From contig NZ_CP093302.1 in the NCBI RefSeq assembly GCF_024362765.1, forward strand, positions 306,001 through 370,000: a stretch of 64,000 nt of DNA, in the 5' to 3' direction. Below, one piece after another: positions 43,936 to 53,010 of the stretch. Made by a program: the position numbers and the translations under genes. The stretch comes from Alkalihalobacillus sp. LMS6. GTDB lineage: Bacteria; Bacillota; Bacilli; Bacillales; Bacillaceae_D. The notes beneath the pieces are model-generated. The model searched no databases and was not told where the DNA came from. It was given only the letters and a program-made list of their open reading frames with translations. Every line of letters begins with the position of its first letter. Position 1 is the first letter of the stretch.

Positions 43936-44694
43936 ATGAATCGGACAATCATGATAACAGGAGCTGCAAGCGGAATCGGGAAGGCGATGGCAAAACGTTT
44001 TGCGCAAGATGGAGATACATTACTTTTAGTAGATAAACAGCCAGACACGCTAGAACGCTTAGTCAATGAATTAGAGACTCTTGTTTATTCGTTTGCTCTT
44101 GACGTGACAAATGAGCAAGATGTAAAAACAATGTTCGATGAGATAATCACAAATCACCATCAATTAGATGTTCTTATTAACAATGCTGGCTTCCAACAAG
44201 TTCATTCCATTGAAGAATTTCCTACGCCTATCTTTAGAGAGATGCTAGATGTTATGGTCTTAGCACCTTTTACGACAATGAAACATGCTGTACCTATTAT
44301 GAAAGAGCAGTCCAGCGGTCGAATTATTAATGTAGCTTCGATGAACGGGTTGCAAGGAGTCCCTTTGAAAGCAGGCTATGTTTCCGCTAAACATGGTATT
44401 GTTGGCTTAACAAAAACGGTCGCTCTAGAAGTGGCGGAAAACGGTATAACGGTCAATAGTATTGCTCCGGGAGTTGTCGATACCCCATTGTTGCGGAATC
44501 AATTAGAAGATATTGCTACACAGAACAAGGTGGAGAAATCGGCGGTACTCGAGAAAGTTATTTATCCATCCATTCCACAGAAGCGCATGATTCAACCTGA
44601 AGAAATTGCTGATGTTGCTTTTTATTTAGCTTCTAAAAGCGCGCAAAGTATAACGGGACATGCATTAGTGATTGATGGGGGATCAACAATTTAA
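43936..44694 (+). CDS. 3-hydroxybutyrate dehydrogenase-like short-chain dehydrogenase
   Basis: 252-residue SDR. NAD-binding TGAASGIG (residues 8-15), NNAG, catalytic serine region INVASMNG and YVSAKHG are all present, and PGVVDTPLLRNQ followed by an inserted helix resembles bacterial D-3-hydroxybutyrate dehydrogenases, as does the end ALVIDGGSTI. AAAGGAGG precedes the ATG. It is 15 bases ahead of a proline-hydroxylase-like gene, so the two are one operon. The pairing opens the alternative that it oxidises a hydroxylated amino acid or related alcohol instead of hydroxybutyrate. Confidence 0.85.
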   Translation: MNRTIMITGAASGIGKAMAKRFAQDGDTLLLVDKQPDTLERLVNELETLVYSFALDVTNEQDVKTMFDEIITNHHQLDVLINNAGFQQVHSIEEFPTPIFREMLDVMVLAPFTTMKHAVPIMKEQSSGRIINVASMNGLQGVPLKAGYVSAKHGIVGLTKTVALEVAENGITVNSIAPGVVDTPLLRNQLEDIATQNKVEKSAVLEKVIYPSIPQKRMIQPEEIADVAFYLASKSAQSITGHALVIDGGSTI

Positions 44695-44709
44695 AGAGGA
44701 GGATGAAGA

Positions 44710-45573
44710 ATGGCGTCGACGATTATTGGTTCAATTCAGCTAAATGAAGACCGGCTAAGAAAAGATTTAGAAATTCACAAGGCATTTCCGTTGATGAAAG
44801 AGGAGTATGATGTCTTTAGTTCAGGAATATGGCAAAATTGCTCTTTGTGGAATGCATCTGAAGACAAGGGAGATACGTTGTTTCAAGACCATGGCACTGA
44901 CGTAAAACTTACAGAGTATGGGAACGCTTTATCGTATATTCAAGAACTTGTGAGCACACATTTTCGTTTTGATAACCTAATCATGGTGCGCACACGGAAC
45001 CTTATAGATGGTATGGTCATTCCGCATCGTGACTTTGTAGAACTGGATAAGCCTGTTGAACAGTACTACCGTGTATTTGTACCGCTCGAAACAAACGAGG
45101 ATGCCTTACATTCAGATCAAGAAAAAGTGTTCAATATGAGGAAAGGGGAAGTATGGCATCTCGATGCAGCACTCATTCATGCAGCTGCAAATTTTTCAAA
45201 TAACTCGAGAATTTTCTTATGTTTAGACTTTTCTTTTGATGGTCCATTTCATCCAAAAGACATTTTTCGAAATGAAGAAGAGTACCAGCCTTCGCAAATG
45301 ATCAATCAATTGACATTGTCGACGCCTGATGTAGAACTAGAGAAGGAATTGCCAGCAACATTTGCTACTATTTTGACAGACTACACGTTTCGAGATGTGT
45401 TGTTTCTTTTATCAAAAATTCATTTTGAGCAACAGATTCCGATCCGGGCAGGCTACGACTGGCTTGTCGAAGCAGCACAGCTTACAGGCGATGAGAAATT
45501 ATATGAGAAAGCTCAAAGTGTAAGAGATTTTCTCATCCATAATCGCGCATTCAAAGAAAGTTTGACGTTATAA
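44710..45573 (+). CDS. L-proline cis-hydroxylase-like Fe(II)/2-oxoglutarate dioxygenase
   Basis: 287 residues closely resembling the Streptomyces L-proline 3-hydroxylase type. The iron triad is His106 and Asp108 (VIPHRDFVELD) and His157 (ALIHAAANFS), and Arg167 (NNSRIFL) is placed to bind 2-oxoglutarate; TRNLIDGMVIPHRDF, MRKGEVWHLDAA and FRDVLFLLSKIHFEQ match that family along its length, including the C-terminal helical part. Expected reaction: hydroxylation of free proline (cis-3 or cis-4) or a related cyclic amino acid, with O2 and 2-oxoglutarate giving succinate and CO2. GAGGAGGA precedes the ATG. Co-transcribed with the SDR. Confidence 0.85.
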   Translation: MASTIIGSIQLNEDRLRKDLEIHKAFPLMKEEYDVFSSGIWQNCSLWNASEDKGDTLFQDHGTDVKLTEYGNALSYIQELVSTHFRFDNLIMVRTRNLIDGMVIPHRDFVELDKPVEQYYRVFVPLETNEDALHSDQEKVFNMRKGEVWHLDAALIHAAANFSNNSRIFLCLDFSFDGPFHPKDIFRNEEEYQPSQMINQLTLSTPDVELEKELPATFATILTDYTFRDVLFLLSKIHFEQQIPIRAGYDWLVEAAQLTGDEKLYEKAQSVRDFLIHNRAFKESLTL

Positions 45574-45579
45574 TAGAAA

Positions 45580-45615
45580 AGCGACATCCAGAATGATAAA
45601 GGATGTCGCTCTTTT
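45580..45615. terminator. Convergent terminator
   Basis: AGCGACATCC (45580-45589) pairs perfectly with GGATGTCGCT (45601-45610), followed by T5; shared with the ahpF side. Confidence 0.9.
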
Positions 45616-45617
45616 TA

Positions 45618-47147
45618 TTAATTTCGGATCATATAGTCAAACGCACCAAGTGATGCAGTTGCGCCTGAGCCCATGGAAATAATGATTTGGTTGTACGCGC
45701 TGTCTGTGCAGTCTCCTGCCGCAAACAGTCCAGGGATATTGGTAGATCCGTGCTTATCGACAACAATTTCGCCCATGCGAGTACGTTCAACGGTTTCGTC
45801 TAACCACTCTGTGTTAGGCACGAGACCAATTTGCACGAATACACCTTGTAGAGCAACATGGTGGATGTCTTCCGTTTCACGGTTTTTGTATGAAATGCCG
45901 TTTACATGAGAGTCACCTGTAATTTCTGTTGTTTGAGCATTTGTAATAATTGTTACGTTTGGCAAGCTATTTGCGCGGTCTTGTAACACATTGTCTGCTT
46001 TCAATTCAGAAGCAAACTCAAGTACCGTCACGTGATTCACAATCCCTGCTAGGTCAATGGCTGCTTCGATCCCGGAGTTTCCTCCACCGATAACCGCAAC
46101 GTCTTTTCCTTCAAAAAGAGGACCATCACAGTGAGGGCAGTACGCGACACCTTTGTTTTTGTATTCTTGTTCACCAGGTACGTTCACGTTTCTCCAACGA
46201 GCACCAGTTGATAGAATCACGGTCTTTGCCTTTAAAATCGCATCGTTTTCAAGCGTCACTTCAAACAAATCTTTCTTTTCTAGGCGTTTCGCCGTTTGAA
46301 GATTCATGACATCAACATCATAGGTTTTTACGTGTTCTTCTAAACTAGCCGCGAGCTTTGGACCTTCCGTAGATGGCACACTAATAAAGTTTTCGATGCT
46401 TAATGTGTCGAGCACTTGTCCGCCAAAGCGTTCTGCTACAACACCGGTACGAATGCCTTTACGAGCTGCGTAAATCGCCGCACTAGAACCAGCAGGACCA
46501 CCACCGACAACAAGAACATCAAATGGGTCTTTGCTTGTTAGCTCATCTGCATCAACGCTTACGCCCATTTTTGCAATCATTTCTTCTGTTGTCATACGGC
46601 CGCTACCAAATGGTTGACCGTTCATGAAAACGGTTGGAACAGCCATGATTTCTTTCTCTTCTACTTCTTGTTTAAATGCGGCACCATCGATCATCGTGTG
46701 CGTAATGTTCGGGTTCAGCACACTCATCATATTTAGCGCTTGGACAACATCTGGACAGTTGTGACAAGACAAGCTAATGTATGATTCGAAATGATGCTCG
46801 CCTTCAATCCCTTTGATCTGATCAATAACTGATTGATCGACTTTAGGGGGTCTGCCGCTCACCTGAAGCAACGCCAAAACAAGCGATGTAAACTCATGAC
46901 CTAAAGGAACACCGGCGAATACGACGCCGGTGTCCTCTCCAACACGGTTTACACTAAAGCTTGGCGTTCTTGGCAGAGCTGCTTTTTCAAGCGTAATTTT
47001 TGTAGACATGGCTGACAATTCATCGAGAAGCTCGATCATTTCTTTTGAAACATCATCGTCGCCAGCATGTACTTTAATAACAATGTCATTTTCCAGTAAC
47101 GCCATGTACTGGTTTAATTGTGTCTTAATCTCTGCTGCAAGAGCCAT
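45618..47147 (-). CDS. ahpF: Alkyl hydroperoxide reductase subunit F
   Basis: 509 residues. N-terminal double thioredoxin-fold domain with the redox pair in [10 protein letters not shown] near residue 128; FAD- and NADH-binding domains follow ([19 protein letters not shown] near residue 213, [18 protein letters not shown]), with the active disulfide [12 protein letters not shown]. It reduces AhpC with NADH. The gene follows ahpC by 14 bases and shares its peroxide control. Confidence 0.96.
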   Translation of the reverse strand: MALAAEIKTQLNQYMALLENDIVIKVHAGDDDVSKEMIELLDELSAMSTKITLEKAALPRTPSFSVNRVGEDTGVVFAGVPLGHEFTSLVLALLQVSGRPPKVDQSVIDQIKGIEGEHHFESYISLSCHNCPDVVQALNMMSVLNPNITHTMIDGAAFKQEVEEKEIMAVPTVFMNGQPFGSGRMTTEEMIAKMGVSVDADELTSKDPFDVLVVGGGPAGSSAAIYAARKGIRTGVVAERFGGQVLDTLSIENFISVPSTEGPKLAASLEEHVKTYDVDVMNLQTAKRLEKKDLFEVTLENDAILKAKTVILSTGARWRNVNVPGEQEYKNKGVAYCPHCDGPLFEGKDVAVIGGGNSGIEAAIDLAGIVNHVTVLEFASELKADNVLQDRANSLPNVTIITNAQTTEITGDSHVNGISYKNRETEDIHHVALQGVFVQIGLVPNTEWLDETVERTRMGEIVVDKHGSTNIPGLFAAGDCTDSAYNQIIISMGSGATASLGAFDYMIRN

Positions 47148-47161
47148 CTTTCTAACACTCC

Positions 47162-47725
47162 TTAGATTTTACCTACTAGATCAAGGCTTGGTGTAAGTGT
47201 TTCTGTACCTTCTTCCCATTTAGCTGGACATACTTCGCCTGGGTTGTTACGTACATATTGTGCTGCTTTAATTTTGTTTACAAGTGTGCTCGCGTCACGG
47301 CCAATTCCGTCAGCGTTGATTTCAACTGCTTGAATTACGCCATCTGGATCTAGAATAAATGTTCCACGATCAGCAAGACCAGAAGCTTCGTTTAATACTT
47401 GGAAATCACGAGAGATCGCTTGTGATGGATCACCGATCATTGTGTACGTGATTTTACCAATTTTTTCAGAGCTATCGTGCCAACCTTTGTGTACGAAGTG
47501 TGTATCTGTAGAAACAGAGTATACTTCTGTACCTAGAGATTTTAATTCTTCGTATTGGTTTTGAAGATCTTCTAATTCTGTTGGGCATACGAAGCTGAAG
47601 TCAGCTGGATAGAAACAAACAACGCTCCATTGACCTTTCATTGATTCGTCTGTTACTTCTACGAATTCTCCGTTTTTGTATGCTTGTGCAGTGAATGGTT
47701 GTACTTGTTTACCGATAAGTGACAT
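47162..47725 (-). CDS. ahpC: Alkyl hydroperoxide reductase subunit C (peroxiredoxin)
   Basis: 187 residues, the canonical AhpC length. Peroxidatic Cys47 is in [13 protein letters not shown] and the resolving cysteine in [11 protein letters not shown] near residue 166. AGGAGGA 7-8 bases before ATG 47725 sets the start; an in-frame TTG two codons earlier is not needed. It reduces hydrogen peroxide, organic peroxides and peroxynitrite. A PerR-like box overlaps the promoter about 45 bases upstream. Confidence 0.97.
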   Translation of the reverse strand: MSLIGKQVQPFTAQAYKNGEFVEVTDESMKGQWSVVCFYPADFSFVCPTELEDLQNQYEELKSLGTEVYSVSTDTHFVHKGWHDSSEKIGKITYTMIGDPSQAISRDFQVLNEASGLADRGTFILDPDGVIQAVEINADGIGRDASTLVNKIKAAQYVRNNPGEVCPAKWEEGTETLTPSLDLVGKI

Positions 47726-47768
47726 GAACAATTCCTCCTATTAATCAACTTAAGCGTGAATGCTTAAA

Positions 47769-47783
47769 TTATATTAATTCTAA
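47769..47783 (-). promoter_or_regulatory. PerR-box-like operator over the ahpC -10 region
   Basis: On the minus strand TTAGAATTAATATAA differs from the PerR consensus TTATAATNATTATAA at two symmetric positions and contains a TATAAT-like -10 hexamer (AATATAAT). Peroxide-inducible derepression of ahpCF would follow. Confidence 0.65.
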
Positions 47784-48161
47784 TTATGTATTGATTATCG
47801 AATAAAGAACTGTTTTTGTCAATGCCTTTCTACTAGATTTATTAAACGTCACAGATTGTTTATATTTAGGATTTTTCGATAAAAATTTAACAGAATTTTG
47901 TTTGTTTTTACAAGGTGCAGTCTTGATCATGTGGTAAGCGTTTTCTTTTTAATTGAGAATGGTTGTTTTTAAATGAGATTGGTAGAAGGATAGATGAGTA
48001 GTGTAATCTCTAATGTAAATGAAGATTGATAATAAAGGGGTGGAGGAGAGATGATGAATAGATTCTTGACGTGAAAGCAAATGAACTGAAGAGAGCAAGT
48101 TCTTTTCAAATGTATAATGGTTTTCTCAATAAGGAGGAGAGTGCATAGGGATAATTGAAAA
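47784..48161. other. Gene-poor gap between ahpC and the TRAP operon
   Basis: AT-rich sequence without a convincing gene. A cre-like stretch GGTAAGCGTTTTCT (47933-47946, two mismatches) has no suitable downstream gene on the plus strand. A ribosome-site-like AAGGAGGAG at 48131-48139 leads only to a few codons. It may contain the worn remains of a gene, but none could be identified. Confidence 0.5.
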
Positions 48162-48207
48162 CCCCCTCCAAACGTTTGCACGATGTCAGTCGTTATTGGA
48201 GAGGGGG
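48162..48207 (-). terminator. Terminator of the hpaG-TRAP operon
   Basis: On the minus strand CCCCCTCTCCAA pairs with TTGGAGGGGG (plus 48196-48207 with 48162-48171), followed by T4. Loop of about 25 bases. Confidence 0.75.
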
Positions 48208-48223
48208 ATGTTCCACTTCAATT

Positions 48224-49531
48224 CTATGAACCACGCATGAGTTCTGGCAACCACGTAGCAAGTTGCGGGAACATAACGAGAAGCACAACACATACGAGCA
48301 TTGCAATAATCATAGGAACCATCGCACGAAAAATTTTTTGAATGGGAATGTCTTTTGCCACACCACTAATAATGTAAACACTAATCCCAAGAGGTGGTGT
48401 AACAAGGCCAATATTCATAACGAGAATCATAATAACACCAAACCAAACACCGTCAAATCCGAGTTCAATAATCAATGGGTAGGTGACAGGTAAGGTCAAA
48501 ACGAAAATAGCGATTCCTTCTAAAAATAAACCTAGAATAAAATAAGCGATTAAGATAAAAATCAAAATGACGTATGGGGAGAGGTCTAATCCACCTACAT
48601 AGGATGTGAGCGCAGTGGGAATACCGCTCATGGCAAGCATTTTGCTGAACACATCCGCGCCAATTAAAATAAAGAAAATCATCGCGGTGAGTCTAGTCGT
48701 ATCACTTAAAGCCGATGTGAAATGGGACCAGCTTAATCGTTTTGTAAACAACGCAATGACGAATGCGCCAAAGGCTCCAATGGCCCCTGCTTCAGTCGGC
48801 GTAAAGATTCCGATGTAGATGCCGCCAATGCTCAGTAAAAACAATGCTGCAAAGGGCCAGACCATTCCCAATGAACGGAGTTTTACAGAAAAAGGCTTTG
48901 CTTCTCCAATAGGTGCTAATGCTGGGTTTCTCCGAACCAATAGATACACGGTCGCAATGAACAAAAAGATTTGTAAGATGCCGGGTACGATGCCGGCAAT
49001 CAGGAGGCTCCCAACAGTTTCCATTGTTAAAACTCCATATAAAATTAAAATGACACTAGGTGGAATTAGAATTCCGAGAGTTCCCCCTGCCGCAACGCAT
49101 GCGGTTGATAAACCAGGGTCATAGTTGTATTTACGCATTTCTGGTAAACAGATGCGTGCCATTGTCGCCGTTGTTGCGTTAACCGATCCGGAGATACAGG
49201 AGAATAGTGCGCTTGTCCCAATAGTAGTCATCGCTAATCCACCACGCATTTTTCCGATCCAAGCATCGACTGCACGATAAAGGTCTTGTCCAAACCCACT
49301 GTTTGATAAAATCATCCCCATAAAGATAAACAATGGAATGACGCTAAGGGAAAAGGATGTGGCTGTATTAAATGGCGAGATTGCTAGCTGAGCAAAAGAT
49401 GCATTCCAATCCCGTATAGCGGCAATGCCAAATACGCCTACAACGAGCAAGGCAACAGCTACAGGCATACGGAGTAAAAACAGAATTAATAACGCAATCA
49501 TCGCAAGTAGCCCGATTAATTCTGGACTCAT
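48224..49531 (-). CDS. dctM: TRAP transporter large permease (DctM family)
   Basis: 435 residues, about 12 hydrophobic helices, the ion-coupled translocation subunit of a TRAP importer. Family marks: LLFLLRMPVAVALLVVG at the N-terminus, SGSVNATTATMARICLPEM near residue 125, and ACVAAGGTLGILIPPSVILILYG (centre LGILIPPS). GGTGAGG upstream of ATG 49531 fixes the start, which overlaps dctQ by four bases (ATGA). Last gene of the operon. As the operon otherwise encodes homoprotocatechuate enzymes, 4-hydroxyphenylacetate is the predicted substrate. Confidence 0.92.
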   Translation of the reverse strand: MSPELIGLLAMIALLILFLLRMPVAVALLVVGVFGIAAIRDWNASFAQLAISPFNTATSFSLSVIPLFIFMGMILSNSGFGQDLYRAVDAWIGKMRGGLAMTTIGTSALFSCISGSVNATTATMARICLPEMRKYNYDPGLSTACVAAGGTLGILIPPSVILILYGVLTMETVGSLLIAGIVPGILQIFLFIATVYLLVRRNPALAPIGEAKPFSVKLRSLGMVWPFAALFLLSIGGIYIGIFTPTEAGAIGAFGAFVIALFTKRLSWSHFTSALSDTTRLTAMIFFILIGADVFSKMLAMSGIPTALTSYVGGLDLSPYVILIFILIAYFILGLFLEGIAIFVLTLPVTYPLIIELGFDGVWFGVIMILVMNIGLVTPPLGISVYIISGVAKDIPIQKIFRAMVPMIIAMLVCVVLLVMFPQLATWLPELMRGS

Positions 49532-50028
49532 GATGACCTCACCGCCTGTCGAATTGATTTGCATATGTTAGAAAGAACCAGTAGGGAGAAAATCAATGCG
49601 GCAAAGGCAATACAATATAGAAAAGGATAGATTGGTAGCAGTAAGTCACTTGTTGTCGTACCTCGTTCATAGAGTCTCATCCCATAAGATAGAGTTTGAT
49701 AGATCATGAGCACAAGAACAAAAAAGAGGGCACTTTCTACAAAGGCTTTTAGCATATGTTGAAGTTTTTCAGGTAACCGAACGACTGCAAAATCAATGGA
49801 AATGTGCTCATCATAGAGATGTGTCATCGATAAAGAAAAGAACACAACGATGGCGAGCCCGAGCTCAGTCATTTCGAAAGCACCAACCAGTGGTTGATTA
49901 AAAAAGAATCGACCGACCACATCAATCGTGATACATAGAATCATAACGCAGACTGCTATATTAGAAATTCCGTGAAGAATCCGAACGAGTTTATGAAGGT
50001 AGGTATCGATTGTACGAAAGAAGTTCAC
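49528..50028 (-). CDS. dctQ: TRAP transporter small permease (DctQ family)
   Basis: 166 residues with four hydrophobic helices, the small membrane subunit that pairs with DctM. The family motif region ITIDVVGRFFFNQPLVGAFEMTE is near residue 35 and HLYDEHISIDFAVVRLP near residue 70. The GTG start (50028) overlaps the stop of dctP as GTGA. All three TRAP components are present and complete. Confidence 0.92.
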   Translation of the reverse strand: MNFFRTIDTYLHKLVRILHGISNIAVCVMILCITIDVVGRFFFNQPLVGAFEMTELGLAIVVFFSLSMTHLYDEHISIDFAVVRLPEKLQHMLKAFVESALFFVLVLMIYQTLSYGMRLYERGTTTSDLLLPIYPFLYCIAFAALIFSLLVLSNICKSIRQAVRSS

Positions 50029-51062
50029 GAGTCTATCTCCTCCTCATCACTCAGCTCAAGCGCGCGTTCATAAACTTGACGACCAGGAAGGCCCTGATGT
50101 TCCATGCGATCGATCCATTGATCAAAGACTGGGTCAATATGTGTTCGCCAGCGGGTTAACTCATCTTCAGGCAATTCGTAAATGATCACATCCGCATCTT
50201 GCGCGGCTACCTGTGCTTCTTGTGCACGTTTGTCAAAATTCTCACCAGCAGTAAGAGACATCCGCTCTCCAGTGGTCTCGTTAAAAATATTCTGCTGGTC
50301 TTCATTTAATGACGACCAGCTATTTTCGCTCATAACGGTGTAAAAAGTGCTCATATAAAAATCGCCAACGGTTGCGTAGTCGATGACTTCATAAAGACTG
50401 TAGTCAAGTAAAGTGTGCCAAGGGCCAACAATGCCATCCACGACGCCCCGATCAAGTGCTTCATAGGATTCATTCATCGACATGGACACTGGTGTGGCGC
50501 CAAGAGCGGATAACCACGCGTTCACTTCTGGAGAGGGGGACCGTATCCGCAATCCTTCTAAATCTTCCATCCTTTCAATTGGTTGACCAACTGTATAAAT
50601 CTGTCCAGGTTCTGATGTATATAGCCAAAGCGGAATGACCTCTCCATATTCGGCTTGAATTTCAGGAAATTCCTCGTACAATTGCCAAAGAATGCGTGAT
50701 CCTTCTGATCCACTTTTACTCATAAACGGTAGTTCCATTACGGATGAAAGAGGAAACTGACCCGGTGTATAGCTGTGAACACTTAAACCAAGGTCGACAG
50801 CGCCTGTCGCTGTCGCATCGTACTGGGTGTCAGGTGCGGCAAGAGAGCCTCCTGGAAACGAGCGGATGCTAATGTCGCCATCTGTCTGCTCTGCAATGTC
50901 CTCAATAAAGGATTGCACAACAACGGTTTCTTGTTCGTGATTTGGAGGGAAGAAATGCGAAAACATTAAATAGGTTTCCACCTCGTCACTCGCCGTGATT
51001 GTAGCGCACCCACTAATGAAAACCAAGGAAGCAAAGGATAGAACAAACCAGCTTTTTTTCAT
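50025..51062 (-). CDS. dctP: TRAP transporter substrate-binding lipoprotein (DctP family)
   Basis: 345 residues. Signal peptide ending in FISGC with the lipidated cysteine at residue 19. The mature DctP fold shows YLMFSHFFPPNHEQETVV, FPGGSLAAPDTQYDATATGAVDLG, and the hallmark LEGLRIRSPSPEVNAWLSALGATP with the arginine that clamps the ligand carboxylate, which fits a monocarboxylate such as 4-hydroxyphenylacetate. Lies 27 bases after hpaF; its C-terminus is acidic (DEEEIDS). Confidence 0.92.
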   Translation of the reverse strand: MKKSWFVLSFASLVFISGCATITASDEVETYLMFSHFFPPNHEQETVVVQSFIEDIAEQTDGDISIRSFPGGSLAAPDTQYDATATGAVDLGLSVHSYTPGQFPLSSVMELPFMSKSGSEGSRILWQLYEEFPEIQAEYGEVIPLWLYTSEPGQIYTVGQPIERMEDLEGLRIRSPSPEVNAWLSALGATPVSMSMNESYEALDRGVVDGIVGPWHTLLDYSLYEVIDYATVGDFYMSTFYTVMSENSWSSLNEDQQNIFNETTGERMSLTAGENFDKRAQEAQVAAQDADVIIYELPEDELTRWRTHIDPVFDQWIDRMEHQGLPGRQVYERALELSDEEEIDS

Positions 51063-51089
51063 AAAAAGTCCTCCCTATGGGATTGGTTC

Positions 51090-51476
51090 TTATTTAAAAC
51101 GGGCATGAATGTTGTTTTTCTTTAATGTGCCTGCTTCGCCAAATTCCGCTAGTTCAAGGGAAAGAGCAATGCCACGCTTACTCCACTCACGGGCGAAATG
51201 ATCGGTTAATACCGTAAAGAGCGCTTGGCAAGTTGTTTCTTTCTCTTCCTGGGAACGACCAGCTCCAATTTTAAATGTAAGGTGGACAAAAGCGTCACTC
51301 GTTTCTGAACCGTCAGCCACATAATAAGCGTGCAGCGGAATCGCTCTAGAGCGGATACCACCAATCGGAAAAAGAGTAGGTCTTGCCAAAAGGACGTCGT
51401 GAAGTTTAGGCAGCAAGGTGTCTGTGTCGATGACCTCCGCTAAATTAGCCGTGTATTCAACGATGAGATGTGGCAT
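51090..51476 (-). CDS. hpaF: 5-carboxymethyl-2-hydroxymuconate delta-isomerase
   Basis: 128 residues of the tautomerase superfamily, CHMI branch. The start MPHLIVEYT exposes catalytic Pro1 after methionine removal; AYYVADGSETSDAFVHLTFKIGAGRS is the conserved middle part. It converts 5-carboxymethyl-2-hydroxymuconate to 5-oxopent-3-ene-1,2,5-tricarboxylate. Start 51476 is chosen so that proline follows Met; the gene overlaps the end of hpaG2 by 20 bases. Confidence 0.9.
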   Translation of the reverse strand: MPHLIVEYTANLAEVIDTDTLLPKLHDVLLARPTLFPIGGIRSRAIPLHAYYVADGSETSDAFVHLTFKIGAGRSQEEKETTCQALFTVLTDHFAREWSKRGIALSLELAEFGEAGTLKKNNIHARFK

Positions 51477-52245
51477 GTGTTGTCGCCTCATTTCGATGAA
51501 AAGTCTTATCACCAGCAATTGTGTTCACAAGTCTACCAATCTGTTCGACTTCAGTTACGACTTCATCACCGGCGTATACTTTTGCAAGTCCTTTTGGTGT
51601 CCCGGTCAGGATGATGTCATTTTCCCGAAGCGTCATAAAAGAACTTAAATACTCAATTAAAAAAGGGATATCAAAAATCATATCTTTCGTATGACCTTCT
51701 TGAGTAAGTTGACCATTTACATAGGTTTTTAACGTGAGGTTCATTGGGTCTGAAATATCTTTTGCATTAACTAAATATGGACCAATAGGGGTGCACATAT
51801 CTCGATTTTTTACTCTTAAGTTAGGGCGGTAGTAGTTTTCCAAATAGTCTCGAATGGCGTAGTCGTTTGCAACGGTGTATCCCTTTACGTAATCGTACGC
51901 ATCTTCTTGTTTAATGTGTTTGCCTGTTTTGCCAAGCACAACAGCTAGTTCACATTCATAGTGCATATGGTCTGCTGAATCAGGACGATAGGTGAGTGCA
52001 TTATGGCCAACAAACGTATGTGGTCCTTTTAAAAACACAAGTGGTTCTTCAGGCGCTTTGAACGATAGCTCTCCTGCATGATCTGCGTAATTTAAGCCAA
52101 GAACAAAAACCGTGCCAGGCTCAACAGGGGGAAGGAATTGGACATCTTGTTCATGAACGATTTGCCCGTTATGAAGGTGAAGCTTTCCGTTTTTTACAAT
52201 CGCTTCTTGGACGACACCATTTGCAGCAACACGTGCAGTTTTCAT
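51457..52245 (-). CDS. hpaG2: Fumarylacetoacetate-hydrolase-family enzyme, HpaG C-terminal type
   Basis: 262 residues of the FAH family. FVLGLNYADHAGEL, the metal-ligand block MHYECELAVVLGKTGKHI (two glutamates), KGYTVANDYAIRDY and TGTPKGLAKVYAGDEV are present. In E. coli, HpaG is one protein with two such halves that act as OPET decarboxylase and HHDD isomerase; here the halves are separate genes overlapping by one base (TAATG). This is the C-terminal-half counterpart. Confidence 0.88.
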   Translation of the reverse strand: MKTARVAANGVVQEAIVKNGKLHLHNGQIVHEQDVQFLPPVEPGTVFVLGLNYADHAGELSFKAPEEPLVFLKGPHTFVGHNALTYRPDSADHMHYECELAVVLGKTGKHIKQEDAYDYVKGYTVANDYAIRDYLENYYRPNLRVKNRDMCTPIGPYLVNAKDISDPMNLTLKTYVNGQLTQEGHTKDMIFDIPFLIEYLSSFMTLRENDIILTGTPKGLAKVYAGDEVVTEVEQIGRLVNTIAGDKTFHRNEATTHATSHR

Positions 52246-52979
52246 TATGCTTCCTCCGTTTCTCGCGCAATTGTTGTCGTGAGCGTACCGATTTCTTCGA
52301 TCATAATAGAAACTGTATCGTCTACTGATGCTCGCGGAAGGTTAATTTTGGTACCGACGAGTAAACAGTCTCCTTCTGACAAGGTCATAAAGGCCGTTAC
52401 ATCTTGAATCAATGTCTCAACTGAACGTATTAGGCTGCTTGTATGCCACTCATCGACAACGATATCGTTAATTTTTGTAACAATCGTCACATTGTTTGGG
52501 TTCGGGATGGTTTGTTTTGAAACAATCCACGGTCCTGCTGGATTAAATCGATCTAAAGCGCGATACTTTACTGCTGGTCTAAAAAAAGAATCGTGAGGTA
52601 GGGAGAGATCGTTCACGATTGTGTATCCGCTTACATATTCAAGCGTGTGCTCTGCTGATACGTTAGTAGCGGTTTTTCCAATTATGACTCCCAGTGTACC
52701 GCCTACTTGCACATGCTTTTCACTTTCAGGTAAATAGACAGATTCAAGGTGACCAGCTTTTGTATTCTCCGGTTTTATATAAAGAATCGGCGCCTCTGGT
52801 GGTGAATCATACGGCTTTGAATGGAATGTTTCCACTTGTTGTTCGAAGGATGTTCGTTCATTTAATAAAATGCCGTAAATTGAACCAGTAATGGGATTGT
52901 CGTAAGCTTGATTTGGCGCAATTTCTTTAGGAATTGGGTAAAGTTCAATACCTCGCTGTCTTGCTGATTGTATAGACAA
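52245..52979 (-). CDS. hpaG1: Fumarylacetoacetate-hydrolase-family enzyme, HpaG N-terminal type
   Basis: 244 residues from a TTG start at 52979; AAGGAGGAG lies directly upstream, and the in-frame ATG at 53006 would put that site inside the gene. It shows YGILLNE, APILYIKPENT, VQVGGTLGVIIGKTA, VSGYTIVNDLSLPH and LLVGTKINLPRASVDDTV. It is more divergent than hpaG2, and the usual glutamate pair of the metal site is replaced around GGTLGVII, as in N-terminal HpaG halves. Acts with hpaG2 on OPET decarboxylation and isomerisation. Confidence 0.82.
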   Translation of the reverse strand: MSIQSARQRGIELYPIPKEIAPNQAYDNPITGSIYGILLNERTSFEQQVETFHSKPYDSPPEAPILYIKPENTKAGHLESVYLPESEKHVQVGGTLGVIIGKTATNVSAEHTLEYVSGYTIVNDLSLPHDSFFRPAVKYRALDRFNPAGPWIVSKQTIPNPNNVTIVTKINDIVVDEWHTSSLIRSVETLIQDVTAFMTLSEGDCLLVGTKINLPRASVDDTVSIMIEEIGTLTTTIARETEEA

Positions 52980-53010
52980 GTTTATCTCCTCCTTTAATCG
53001 AATCATTTGG

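Noticed and set aside
47933..47946. cre-like stretch between ahpC and the TRAP operon
   Set aside because: Two mismatches at the ends and no downstream gene in a suitable position.
47969..48181. 70-codon frame on the minus strand in the gap before the TRAP terminator
   Set aside because: No ribosome site, unlikely composition, and it overlaps the TRAP operon terminator; probably chance in AT-rich sequence.
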